From: Streptomonospora nanhaiensis | GTDB lineage: Bacteria > Actinomycetota > Actinomycetes > Streptosporangiales > Streptosporangiaceae | Direction of reading: 5' to 3' | NCBI RefSeq assembly: GCF_013410565.1 | Contig: NZ_JACCFO010000001.1 | Coordinates: forward strand, 3,844,001-3,908,000 | Length of the DNA: 64,000 bases | Shown here: in pieces, positions 16,536 to 30,161 of the stretch | How the letters are laid out: each line of letters starts with the position of its first letter | Position numbering within the stretch: position 1 is the stretch's first letter | Translations under genes and position numbers: made by a program | Notes under the pieces: model-generated | Databases searched by the model: none | Told to the model about the DNA's origin: nothing | The model's input: only the letters and a program-made list of their open reading frames with translations

Positions 16536-17225
16536 GCCGCGGCGGCGGCGCCGGCCCGCCGCCGTGCCGACCCGCGGACACGGCGCCGCATCGGCACATC
16601 GGCACATCGGCATGTCGACCCGGCCGCCATGCCCCGGCGGCGGCCGAGGACGCGCACGGGTCCGTCCATCCGGCGGCCTATTGGCGGACCCCGGGCCGGA
16701 AAAAGCCGCAGCCCTCGTTTTCCGCGTTTTCCGTGCGGACCGGGGCGAACGGTTCGTTTCTTCAGAATGCGCCCGGCCGTTCACCGTCGGTCCGGTCGTG
16801 CGGCGCCGCGGCAGGGCGGCGGTCCCCCGGGTCGTTAGGGTGTTCCCCGGCCGGTCGCGATTGGGGAAAACTGCCGATACTCACGCCGTTCGCCGGGTCA
16901 AAGCCCGCCAAGCGCCGCGGAGTCCCCGGTCGCGTCCCGTAGCCGGGTGCGACGCCTCGCCGCCGTGTCGGCCGGTCACCGGCTCCGCCGCCCCCAGAGG
17001 GTGCCCGCCGCCGCTCCGGGCGGATAAACCCCCATTCGGGCGATGGGTGGAATCCCTCATTGTCTGCGCGCGTTTCCGGTTCTTTATCCGGGAAATGCGG
17101 AATTGGCGTTTTTGGAATCCCCGGGAAGAGTGTTGCGGCGCAATGGTGCTGCGGGGATAATCGAATTCCGTTGGTTCGGGCGGGTGCTCGCCCGTCATTC
17201 GCAGCGAGGAAATCGGGGAATTCGG
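16536..17225. other. Intergenic region before the lipid/PKS cluster
   Basis: About 690 bases with no convincing gene. Near 16590-16610 the unit CGGCACAT recurs twice. From about 17040 the sequence becomes clearly richer in A and T up to the ACP start, as expected for a promoter and 5' leader of the cluster; I cannot fix the hexamers. Confidence 0.4.
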
Positions 17226-17549
17226 ATGACCGGGTCCACCGCCGGCACAGCCGAGGTTCGGGCGTTGCTGATCGACTCCGTGGCGCGGCGCACCGGGACC
17301 GACCCCGCTGACGTCGACCCCCGCCTGCCTTTCCTCTCTCTCGGACTCTCCTCGCGCGACGCCGTCTCGCTGTGCGGCGAACTGGAGTCGCGCCTGGGCC
17401 GCCCGGTGCCGGTCCTGCTGCCGTGGCGCTACCCCTCCATCGACTCCCTGGCCGCCCACCTGACCGGGGCCGCAGGGCCGGTGGGAGGCCCCGGCCGCAC
17501 CGGCACCCCCGAGCGCGCCGGCACACCCGACGACGACCCCGTCGGCTGA
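17226..17549 (+). CDS. Stand-alone acyl carrier protein of the PKS/FAAL cluster
   Basis: A 107-residue carrier protein. PFLSLGLSSRDAVSLCGELESRLGRPV holds the phosphopantetheine serine (Ser43 by alignment with the usual GxDS motif; here D is replaced by S), followed by LLPWRYPSIDSLAAHL. The GLSSRDAV form is the one I know from carrier domains loaded by fatty-acyl-AMP ligases, such as the first ACP of mycobacterial Pks13. It lies 25 nt before the PKS gene, and a FAAL is encoded at the other end of the cluster. I infer that FAAL loads this ACP, which primes the PKS. The tail is disordered (Gly, Pro, Thr). Confidence 0.85.
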   Translation: MTGSTAGTAEVRALLIDSVARRTGTDPADVDPRLPFLSLGLSSRDAVSLCGELESRLGRPVPVLLPWRYPSIDSLAAHLTGAAGPVGGPGRTGTPERAGTPDDDPVG

Positions 17550-17574
17550 CACACCGCCCCGGAACGGAGCCCCC

Positions 17575-22122
<4,548 letters not shown>

Positions 22123-24114
22123 CGGTGTCACCGCACCGCGCCCCGGTGACCGCGTGGCCATGATGGGCGACCTCGGTATCAGCAGCCACGCCGTCGTGCC
22201 GGCCGCCGCCGTGCTGCCGCTGCCCGCCGACACCGACCTCACCGAGGCCGCCGCGCTGCCCTGCGTCCTCACCACCGCCTGGTACGCGCTGCGCCACCTC
22301 GCCCGGCCCCGGCCCGGCGAGACCGTGCTCGTCCACGCCGCGACGGGCGGCGTGGGGCTGTGCGCGGTGCACATCGCCCAGGCCATGGGCGCCCGCGTGC
22401 TGGCCACGGCGGGCAGCGAGGCCAAGCGCGCCCTGCTGCGCGACCTCGGCGTCGAGCACGTGATGGACTCCCGCGGCCTGGACTTCGCGCGTGAGGTGCG
22501 CGAGGCCACCGGCGGCGCGGGCGTGGACGTGGTGCTCAACTGCCTCACCGGGCGGGCGCAGCGCGCCGGCCTGGAGGCCCTGGCGGTGGGCGGCCGGTTC
22601 GTGGAGCTGGGCAAGCGGGACATCTACGCGGGCAACGGGATCGACCCCGCGCCGTTCCGCAGGAACATCGTGTTCGCCAGCGTCGACCTCCAGGCGCTCG
22701 CCGCCGGCCGGCCGGCGTTCATGGCCGGGCTCCTGGCCGAGGTCGCCGACGAGATCGCGGCGGGCCGCGCTCCGCGCGTCCCGGTCACCGCGCGGCCCTA
22801 CGCCGAGGCGCCGGCGGCGTTTCGCACCATGGCCGCCGCCCAGCACATCGGCAAGCTCGTGCTGACCGCCCCCACCGCCCAGACCGAGATCGCGCTCGAC
22901 CCCGACCAGGTGCCGGTCGTGCGCGGCGACGGCGCCTACATCGTCACCGGCGGCCTGGGCGCCATCGGGCTGCGGCTGGCCGCGCACCTCGCCCGGTCCG
23001 GCGCCGCCCGCCTCGTCCTCAACGGGCGCTCGGCGCCGGGCCCCCGGGCCGAGGAGGTGATCGGCAAGCTGCGCGCGGGCGGCACCGACGTCCGCGTGGT
23101 GCGGGGCGACATCGCCGAGCCCGGACTCGCCGAGGAACTGGTCGCCGAGGCCGAGGCGGAGGGCGCCCGGCTGCGCGGGGTGGCCCACGCCGCCGCCGTG
23201 ATCGCCGACGGCACCGTGGCCCTGCTCGACGACTCCACCCTGGAGCGCACCTGGCACGCCAAGACCCAGGGCGCCTGGCGGCTGCACGAGGCCACCGGCG
23301 GCCGCGCGTTCGACTGGTTCGTCTGCTTCTCCTCGGCCGCCGCGCTGGTGGGCTCGCCCGGACAGGCCGGCTACGCCTCCGCCAACGCCTGGCTGGACGC
23401 CTTCACGGTGTGGCGGCGCGCCCAGGGGCTGCCCGCCACCAGCGTGGCCTGGGGCGCGTGGGGCGAGGACGGCGCCGGGGCGCACCTGGCCGAACGCGGC
23501 ATGACCATGATCGACCCCGACGAGGGGATCGCGGCGCTGGACCGGCTGCTGCGCCACGACCGCGCCTGCACCGGCTACCTGCCCGTCGACATCGACCTGT
23601 GGAGCGCGGTGATGCCGCACGCGCTGGAGTCGCCGTACTTCGCCGACCTCGCGCGGCAGCGGCGGGCGCCCGAGGGCGAGGGGCGCGACACCGAGCTGAT
23701 CGCCATGGCGCTGGCCGCGATCGCCGAGGGCCGGGGCGCGGCCGTCATCGCCGAGTACCTGTCCGACCAGCTCGGCGAGATCATCGGCGACTCGGCGCGG
23801 GAGCTGGGCCCCGACGTCCGGCTCACCGATCTCGGCATCGACTCCCTGCGCGCGCTGGAGCTGCGCACGCGCATCGAGCAGCGCGCCGGGGTGCGCATCC
23901 CGACCAAGCTGCTGTGGACCGGCGGCACGCTGGGCGGTCTGGCGGAGTTCATCGCCGACGCGATCGCCGCCGAGGCGCCCTCGCCCGAAGGCGGCACAGG
24001 GGGCACGGGCGGCACGGGCGGTGCCGCGCGCACCGGGGCGGGCGCGGCCACCGGGGCCCCCGGGGCCGCGGCCCCCGCCTCGCGCCCGGACGGCGCCGAG
24101 CCCGAGGCCGCCCG

Positions 24115-25176
24115 GTGACCAGCGCCGTCACCGGCGCCACGGGGTTCGTCGGCCTGTGGCTGCTGGCGGAGCTGCTCGACCGCGAGGACCGGGTCATCGT
24201 CCTGGCCCGGTCCGGCCCCGCGCCGGTGCTGGAGCGCGTCGCCGCGTTCCTTCGGGCGCGCGGCGCCCCGCCCGGGGACCTGCACGCGCTCCCGCTGCGG
24301 GTGCGGGTGGTGCACGCCGACATCACCCGGCGCGACCTCGGGCTGGACCCCGGCGACCGCGCGACGCTGGTCCGCGAGACCACCGTGCTGTGGCACAACG
24401 CCGCCCACACCGGCCTCAGCGCGGTCTCCGCCGAGGTGCGCCGCACCAACCTCGCGGGCACGCGCAACGTCCTGGCGCTGGCCGACCACTGCCCGGGGCT
24501 GCGCGCGTTCCGGCACAGCAGCACGTTCGCGGTGGCCGGCCGGCGGGCGCACGGCGTCATCGGCGACGACGACCTGGACGACTCCCACGGCTTCTGCAGC
24601 GAGTACGAGCGCTCCAAGTACGACGCCGAAGTGCGCGTGCGGCGCTGGGCCGCCGCCCACCCGCAGTGCGACGTGCTGGTGTTCCGCCTGGCCCTGCTCA
24701 CCAGCGACCTGCCGCCCTACCCGGGCGCGCCCGCCCAGCCGCTGGTGGTGGCCCGCGACACCGCCGCCTGGCTGGTCGAGCGCTACCCGCAGGTGCGCGC
24801 GGGGATCGCCGTGCCCGGCGACGGCGACGCCCCGGTCAACGTGCTGCCGGTGGAGCACGCCGCCCGGGCCATGGCCGACGCGAGCAGCAAGGCCGTGGGC
24901 ATCCCGATGCGCACCCTCAACGTCGTGGCCCCCGACCACGTGCCCGCCCGCCTTCTGGTGGAGGCCGTGGCCGAGCGGGTGGGCGTGCCGTGCGTCCTCG
25001 ACCCCCGCCTGCCCGACCTGCGCGCGCCGGGCGTGCTCGGGGACCTCGTGCCCGGGATCCTGCCGATGGGGCGGATGACGCGCACGTTCGCCGACACCGC
25101 CCTCACCGAACTCGGCCTCGCCTGCCCCCGCGAGCCCGCCGTCGACCGCGACTACCTGCGGGCCTGCCTGCGCTGA
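24115..25176 (+). CDS. Stand-alone thioester reductase (extended SDR)
   Basis: A 353-residue Rossmann-fold protein. The NADPH loop VTGATGFVGLWLLAELL (5-21), VVHADITRRDLGL, LWHNAAHTGLS, RRTNLAGTRNVLAL, the Ser of HSSTFAV and the catalytic YERSKYDAE define the SDR thioester-reductase type known at the end of NRPS, PKS and carboxylic acid reductases. It reduces a carrier-bound acyl thioester to an aldehyde, sometimes on to an alcohol. The GTG at 24115 overlaps the PKS TGA (gTGA), so it is translationally coupled to the ACP-bearing end of the PKS. No thioesterase gene is present, supporting reductive release. Confidence 0.88.
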   Translation: MTSAVTGATGFVGLWLLAELLDREDRVIVLARSGPAPVLERVAAFLRARGAPPGDLHALPLRVRVVHADITRRDLGLDPGDRATLVRETTVLWHNAAHTGLSAVSAEVRRTNLAGTRNVLALADHCPGLRAFRHSSTFAVAGRRAHGVIGDDDLDDSHGFCSEYERSKYDAEVRVRRWAAAHPQCDVLVFRLALLTSDLPPYPGAPAQPLVVARDTAAWLVERYPQVRAGIAVPGDGDAPVNVLPVEHAARAMADASSKAVGIPMRTLNVVAPDHVPARLLVEAVAERVGVPCVLDPRLPDLRAPGVLGDLVPGILPMGRMTRTFADTALTELGLACPREPAVDRDYLRACLR

Positions 25177-25324
25177 CGGGGGTGGTCGGTATGGGCGCGG
25201 GTGAAGGGCGCGACGGCGCCGGCCCGCCCGGCCCGGCCGCCGCGCCGGCGGCGCCCCGCAGCCGCACCCTCCCCTCCCGCCGGGGCGCCGCCCCGTACCG
25301 CCACACCCAACGAAAAGGACCGGC

Positions 25325-27079
25325 ATGACCGTCCCGCCCGACCTGCTCGCCCGCATCCGCCACCACGCCGCCGAGCGGCCCGACGCGCCCGCCATCACCT
25401 TCGTCGACTTCGCGGCCGACCCCGAGGGCGCCCCCGCCACGTGGACCTACGCCGACGTCGACCGGCACGCCCGCCGCGTGGCCGCCCTCCTCGGCGCGCA
25501 CTGCCCGCCCGACCGGACCGCCGCGATCTGCTGCCCGCAGGGCCTGGACTACGCCGCCGCCTTTCTGGGCTGCCTGTACGCGGGCGTGTGCGCGGTCCCG
25601 CTGTATGTGCCCGTGCCGTTCCGGCACAACGGGCGGTTGCGCGCGCTGCTCGGCCAGGCCGCGCCGGCCTGCGTGCTCACCACGGCCGGGCACGCCTCGG
25701 CCGTGGCGCGGCTCACCGGCGGGGCGGGTGCGGACCCGGCGCCCGTGGTCCTGGACACCGCCGCCCCGGCCCCGCCGCGCGACGTCGAGCGGATGAGCGC
25801 CGCGCAGCGGGGCGGCGCGGCGGCCACCGGAGAGGTCGCCTACCTCCAGTACACGTCCGGCTCGACCGGTGCGCCGCGCGGCGTCCGCGTCACCCGCGCC
25901 AACATCGCGCACACCGCCGAGCAGTCCGGGCGCGCGTTCGGCCAGGACGCCGCCTCCGTCTCGGTGACGTGGCTGCCGCTGTTCCACGACTTCGGGCTGG
26001 CCGCCGCCATCACCGTGCCATTGCACCTGGGCTGCCACGCCGTCCTCTTCGACCCGATGGAGTTCGTGCTGCGCCCGCTGCGCTGGTTGCGGCTGATCTC
26101 CGAGCACGGCGGCACCTTCGCGCCCTGCCCCGACTTCGCGCTGGGCATGCTGTGCGACGCCGCCGAGGCGGCGCCCGCGGACGAACTGCGCGGCCTCGAC
26201 CTCACCACGCTGAAGGCGCTGGTCAACGGCAGCGAGCCGGTGCGCCCGGCGAGTCTGGACCGGTTCACCCGGGTGTTCGCGCCCTACGGCTTCACCCCCG
26301 AGGCGCACGCCCCCGCCTACGGGCTGGCCGAGGCCACCATCCTGGTGTCGGCAACCCCGCCCGGTGCCCGGCCGCGCGTCTTCGCCTGCGACCGCCGCGA
26401 ACTGGCCAAGGGCCAGGCGGTGCCCGCCGCCGAGGGCAGCGGTGACGCGGCGCGCGCGGTGGTGGAGTGCGGCACCGCCTGGGGACAGGAGTTCGCCGTG
26501 GTCGACCCGGCGACGCTGATAGGGCTGCCCCCGCGCCACGTCGGGGAGATCTGGGCGCGCGGACCGGCGGTCACCGCGGGCTACCACGGCAGCCCCGCCG
26601 CCACCGCCGAGGTCTACGGGCGCCGGCGGGCCGACGCCGCGCCCAATGAGCCCGCCGACTGGCTGCGCACCGGTGACCTGGGGTTCGTCGACGACGGGCA
26701 CCTGTTCGTCGTGGGCCGGCTCAAGGACCTGGTGATCATCGACGGCCGCAACCACCACCCGGCCGACCTGGAGGCCACCGTCGCGGCGGCGCCGGGCGCG
26801 GCCGAGGCGCTGCGGCGCGGCCACGCGGCGGCCGTGCCGGTGGACGACGGCGAGGGGGAGTACCTGGTGGTGATCGCCGAGCGCGCCGAGGGGGTGGTGC
26901 TGGACGAGTTGGCGGAGCGCCGCCTGGCCGCGCGCGTGCGCACGGCGATCGCCGAGCGGCACGGTGTGGGCGTGCACTCCCTGGTCCTGGTGGACGCGGG
27001 CACGCTGCCCAAGACCTCCAGCGGCAAGCTGCGTCGGGCGGAGTGCCGCGAGCGCTACCTGGCCGGCCGCTACAGCTGA
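25325..27079 (+). CDS. Fatty-acyl-AMP ligase (FAAL)
   Basis: A 584-residue adenylating enzyme. YLQYTSGSTGAPRGVRVTRAN (173 onward) is the P-loop; WLPLFHDFGLA, LVNGSEPVRPASLDRF, AYGLAEATILVS, WLRTGDLGFVDDGHLFVVGRLKDLVIIDGRNHHPADLE and the late TSSGKLRRAE follow in order. FVDFAADPEGAPATWTYADV and LPLFHDFGL are FAAL rather than acyl-CoA-ligase features. It activates a free fatty acid as acyl-AMP and hands it to an ACP, most likely the one at 17226. It is 148 bp after the thioester reductase, still on the same strand. Acyl chain length is unknown. Confidence 0.92.
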   Translation: MTVPPDLLARIRHHAAERPDAPAITFVDFAADPEGAPATWTYADVDRHARRVAALLGAHCPPDRTAAICCPQGLDYAAAFLGCLYAGVCAVPLYVPVPFRHNGRLRALLGQAAPACVLTTAGHASAVARLTGGAGADPAPVVLDTAAPAPPRDVERMSAAQRGGAAATGEVAYLQYTSGSTGAPRGVRVTRANIAHTAEQSGRAFGQDAASVSVTWLPLFHDFGLAAAITVPLHLGCHAVLFDPMEFVLRPLRWLRLISEHGGTFAPCPDFALGMLCDAAEAAPADELRGLDLTTLKALVNGSEPVRPASLDRFTRVFAPYGFTPEAHAPAYGLAEATILVSATPPGARPRVFACDRRELAKGQAVPAAEGSGDAARAVVECGTAWGQEFAVVDPATLIGLPPRHVGEIWARGPAVTAGYHGSPAATAEVYGRRRADAAPNEPADWLRTGDLGFVDDGHLFVVGRLKDLVIIDGRNHHPADLEATVAAAPGAAEALRRGHAAAVPVDDGEGEYLVVIAERAEGVVLDELAERRLAARVRTAIAERHGVGVHSLVLVDAGTLPKTSSGKLRRAECRERYLAGRYS

Positions 27080-27137
27080 GGTGGCGCGGTCGCCGATCGC
27101 CGACGGCCACTGGGCGGGGCGCCGACCTCCTCCCCCG

Positions 27138-27350
27138 TCAACGGGCTAGGCCCGCGGCGTCGCGCGCGGCGCCGGGCCGGAGCGCCCCGCCAGGCGGTTC
27201 ACCCGGTGCGCGCCGCTGGAAGAGGGCCATCGCCAGCACGCCGGCGGCGATCGAGGTGAAGGCGGTGGCGGCGGCTCCGGCGTAGTCCACCCGCGTCAGG
27301 ACGAGCGCGGCCAGCACCAGCAGCACCCACCCGCCCAGCGCGTTGGGCAC
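27138..27350 (-). CDS. Small membrane protein or fragment
   Basis: A 70-residue frame with two hydrophobic helices (GGWVLLVLAALVLTR and TAFTSIAAGVLAMALF) and a Pro/Gly/Arg tail. GTG at 27350 lacks a clear ribosome site, and the frame stays protein-like for some codons upstream with no start, so it may be the remnant of a longer gene. Divergent from the TetR gene. Function unknown. Confidence 0.35.
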   Translation of the reverse strand: MPNALGGWVLLVLAALVLTRVDYAGAAATAFTSIAAGVLAMALFQRRAPGEPPGGALRPGAARDAAGLAR

Positions 27351-27467
27351 CGGCCCGTCGCCCAGCAGGGCGGGGTAGTCGCGGCCGGTGATCGTTGACT
27401 GAATTCAGAGCCTAGAGGCGCTCGGGGTTTCGGTCAACGCCTGTAGACCGATGCCTACAATCGAGCC

Positions 27468-28100
27468 GTGACCCCACCGCAGCCGACCGGCACCCCGCGC
27501 CCGGGCACCCGCGCCGAGCGGCGGCGCCGCACCGAGGAGCGCGTCCTCGCCTCCGCGCGCGCCCTGTTCGCCGAGTCCGGCTACGACCGCACCACCATCC
27601 GCGCCGTCGCCGCCGCCGCCAACACCGACCCCGCCCTGGTGATGCGCTACTTCGGGTCCAAGGAGGAGCTGTTCTCCCGGGCGACCGAGGCCGCGCCCGA
27701 GGCTCCCATCAGCGGCACCCCCGACGAGGTCGCCGAACTCCTGCTGGCGTCCTTCGCCGACAAGCTCGACACCGACGCCACCGCCACCCTGGCCATGCTC
27801 CGCTCGATGCTGACCCACCCCGAGGCCGCGAGCGACGTCCGCGCGGCGGTCAGCGCCCAGCAGGGCCAGGCGGCCGCCGCCATGCCCGGCGACAACGCCG
27901 ACGTGCGGGCCGGGATCATCGGGGCCGCCATCCTGGGCGTGGTCGTGGGCCGCCGCCTGCTCCGCCTCGACGGTCTGGCCGACGCCCCGGCCGAGGAGGT
28001 CGTGGCGCTGCTGCGCCCGGTCGTGCGCGGGCTGGTCAACGGCGTGCGCGAGCCCGGCCCGGCGGGCACCGCCGATCCCGATTCCGACCCCGGCGCCTGA
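27468..28100 (+). CDS. TetR-family regulator
   Basis: A 210-residue regulator. The HTH region is ARALFAESGYDRTTIRAVAAAANTDPALVMRYFGSKEELF (about 29-68). The rest is helical, with a disordered acidic tail. GTG at 27468 has -10-like TACAAT about 15 nt upstream, so the mRNA may be almost leaderless. A CTGAATTCAG palindrome at 27395-27404 lies in the divergent space and could be its operator. Possible targets are the membrane gene at 27350, the broken ABC gene downstream or the FAAL cluster. Confidence 0.88.
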   Translation: MTPPQPTGTPRPGTRAERRRRTEERVLASARALFAESGYDRTTIRAVAAAANTDPALVMRYFGSKEELFSRATEAAPEAPISGTPDEVAELLLASFADKLDTDATATLAMLRSMLTHPEAASDVRAAVSAQQGQAAAAMPGDNADVRAGIIGAAILGVVVGRRLLRLDGLADAPAEEVVALLRPVVRGLVNGVREPGPAGTADPDSDPGA

Positions 28101-28238
28101 GCGCGCCGTCCGCCGCCCCGGGCCGTTCCGGTCCGACCGTTACCCGCCCCGCTCGGCCGTCCGTACCGCCGCGCTTGCGCCGCGCCGACCCTGCGGGCCT
28201 GCGGCAACGGCGCGGGCCCACCGCGGGGCGCCCACCGG

Positions 28239-29155
28239 GTGATCCGGTCCCACCCCAACACCCCCGTCCACGGAAAACGGCTGTCGCCCACGCCCGCGGC
28301 GGCGGATCATCGGATCGAACCGGTGTTCCGGTGCTCACCGCCGGTCCGCTTCACCGGGCTCAGCGCGCGCGGGCTGGTGTTGTGCTACCCGGGCGCCGAG
28401 CGCCCGGCGCTGCGCGGGGTCGACCTCGACATCCGCCGGGGCGAGGTGGTGGCCCTGGTCGGCGAGAACGGATCGGGCAAGAGCACGCCGGCCCGGCTGG
28501 TCTCCGGGCTGTACACCCCGCAGGAGGGCGTCATCCGCTGGAGCGGAGTCGACACCGCCGAGCTGTCGCCGGAACTGCTGCGCGAGCGCATCGGGCTGAT
28601 CAGTCAGGACTACACGCAGTGGCCGCTGAGCGCCCGCCGCAACATCACCATGTCCGCCGACACCGACGAGGAGCGGCTGCTGCGCGCGCTGGAACTGAGC
28701 AGCGCCGACGCGGTCATCGCCGACCTCCCGCACGGGCTCGACACCCTGCTGGACAAGCGGTTCGTCGACGGCGCCGACCTCTCGGGCGGCCAGCGCCAGC
28801 GCATCGCCGCCGCCCGCGGGCTCTACCGCACCGCCGACCTGGTCATCGCCGACGAACCCACCGCGGCCCTGGACGCCCGCGCCGAGAAGCGGCTGTTCGA
28901 CACCCTGCACGCGGCGGCGGCGCGCAGCACGGTCCTGCTGATCACCCCCGCCTGGCGTCGGTGCAGATGGCCGACCGCATCTATGTGCTGCACGAGGGAG
29001 AGGTGGTGGAGCACGGCACCCACGACGAGCTGGTGGCCCGCCCCGAGGGGCGCTACCGGCAGCTCTTCAGCCTCCAGGCGGAGTCCTACGCCTCCGCGGG
29101 CGGGTCCGGGCAGCCCGCCGCGGGTCCGCCGGCGGGCGTGGAGCCCGCCACCTGA
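28239..29155 (+). pseudogene. ABC exporter nucleotide-binding domain, truncated and frameshifted
   Basis: The frame from 28239 carries the ATPase half of an ABC exporter: ALRGVDLDIRRGEVVALVGENGSGKST (Walker A), ISQDYTQWPLSARRNI (Q-loop), LSGGQRQRIAAARGLY (signature) and DLVIADEPTAALD (Walker B). Directly at the H-loop one base is missing: codons for ITHRLAS would need one more base, and the text reads on in frame 2 as RLASVQMADRIYVLHEGEVVEHGTHDELVA to 29155. The membrane domain that normally precedes this ATPase is absent, and the residue after Walker A ST is Pro where Leu is usual. All this says decayed gene. Confidence 0.8.
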
Positions 29156-29218
29156 GCACCTCGACCGGCCCCGAAAAGCCGAAAAGCGGCGCGCGCACCG
29201 GGGTCAGGGGTGCGCCGC

Positions 29219-29271
29219 CGCATGGGCGGGCCGGAGTCGGCCCGCCCATGCGCCGGCCTTGTGGGCCGGCG
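29219..29271. terminator. Overlapping hairpins between convergent genes
   Basis: A perfect 14-bp stem (CGCATGGGCGGGCC, 6-nt loop, to 29252) and a second 8-bp stem CGCCGGCC/GGCCGGCG (29251-29271) that shares its first two bases with the first. They can end transcription from both the ABC remnant and wrbA. Confidence 0.65.
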
Positions 29272-29296
29272 CGGTCCTGGGGACCGGCGGGGCCGG

Positions 29297-29917
29297 TCAG
29301 CTGTCGGCGCGGCTGGCCTTGAGGGCGGCGGCCACCCGCACGACGCGCCGGGCCTGCACCTGGGCGGCGGTCCGGGTCACGTCGTCCACCGCGTTCTGGC
29401 CCTGGGCGTCGACGTGCGAGGTGCCGTAGGGGTTGCCGTCGGCGAACTTGCTGGCGTCGGTGTAGCCGGGGGGCACGATGATGCCGCCGAAGTGGTAGAA
29501 GGTGTTCGACAGCGCCAGCAGCGTGGATTCCTGGCCGCCGTGCAGCGTGGCCGAGGACGTGAAGCCGCTGTAGACCTTGTCGGCGAGCAGGCCCTGCTGC
29601 CACTGCGGGCCGAGGGTGTCGATGAACTGCTTCAGCTGCGACGTGATGTTGCCGTAGCGGGTCGGCGAGCCGAAGACCACGGCGTCGGCCCAGACGATGT
29701 CGTCGGGGGTGGCCTCGGCGACGTCCTTGGTGGCCTCGGCGTTGGCGGCCCAGGCCGGGTTGCTGGCGATCGCGGCCTCGGGGGCCAGCTCTGCGACCTT
29801 GCGCAGGCGGACCTCCGCGCCTTCCTTCTCGGCGGTGTCCACGATCTCGCGCGCGATCTGGTAGCCGGTGCCGGTGGCGGAGTAGTAGATGACACTCAGC
29901 TTCACAGGCTCGCTCAT
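29297..29917 (-). CDS. wrbA: NAD(P)H:quinone oxidoreductase WrbA
   Basis: A 206-residue flavodoxin-like protein. LSVIYYSATGTGYQIAREI (FMN phosphate loop), DAVVFGSPTRYGNITSQLKQFID, FTSSATLHGGQESTLLAL and FHFGGIIVPPGYTD-type blocks are those of WrbA, a tetrameric FMN enzyme that reduces quinones by two electrons. The start has GGAGG 8-9 nt upstream. The divergent region to 30162 is AT-rich and holds a GGATGCATTATC stretch about 50 bp before the start. Likely an oxidative-stress gene. Confidence 0.93.
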   Translation of the reverse strand: MSEPVKLSVIYYSATGTGYQIAREIVDTAEKEGAEVRLRKVAELAPEAAIASNPAWAANAEATKDVAEATPDDIVWADAVVFGSPTRYGNITSQLKQFIDTLGPQWQQGLLADKVYSGFTSSATLHGGQESTLLALSNTFYHFGGIIVPPGYTDASKFADGNPYGTSHVDAQGQNAVDDVTRTAAQVQARRVVRVAAALKASRADS

Positions 29918-30072
29918 GGCCGTTTCCTCCGGTGGGTAATGCGGGTGCGATTTACCTTCCTAGAAAGATAATGCATCCGCATTTATTCCAGGCCGGCCCG
30001 GAGGCGAATGTGGGGACCGTCACTGCGCGGGCTTGCGGGCGGGCCGGAAAGCATCGATGCGCTTACAAGATG

Positions 30073-30101
30073 TCTCATATGTTGAGAAATCAATCTCATA
30101 T
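30073..30101. promoter_or_regulatory. Repeated TCTCA elements before the aminotransferase gene
   Basis: TCTCA (30073-30077) and TGAGA (30083-30087) form a dyad, and TCTCATAT occurs twice (30073, 30094), 21 bp apart, i.e. two helical turns. They lie 60-90 bp before the ATG in an AT-rich patch. Likely a regulator site. Confidence 0.4.
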
Positions 30102-30161
30102 TCAGGAACTCCGGAGTAGGCTGGACCCTCCACCAGCACGTCCGCCGCACAAGGAGCCCTC

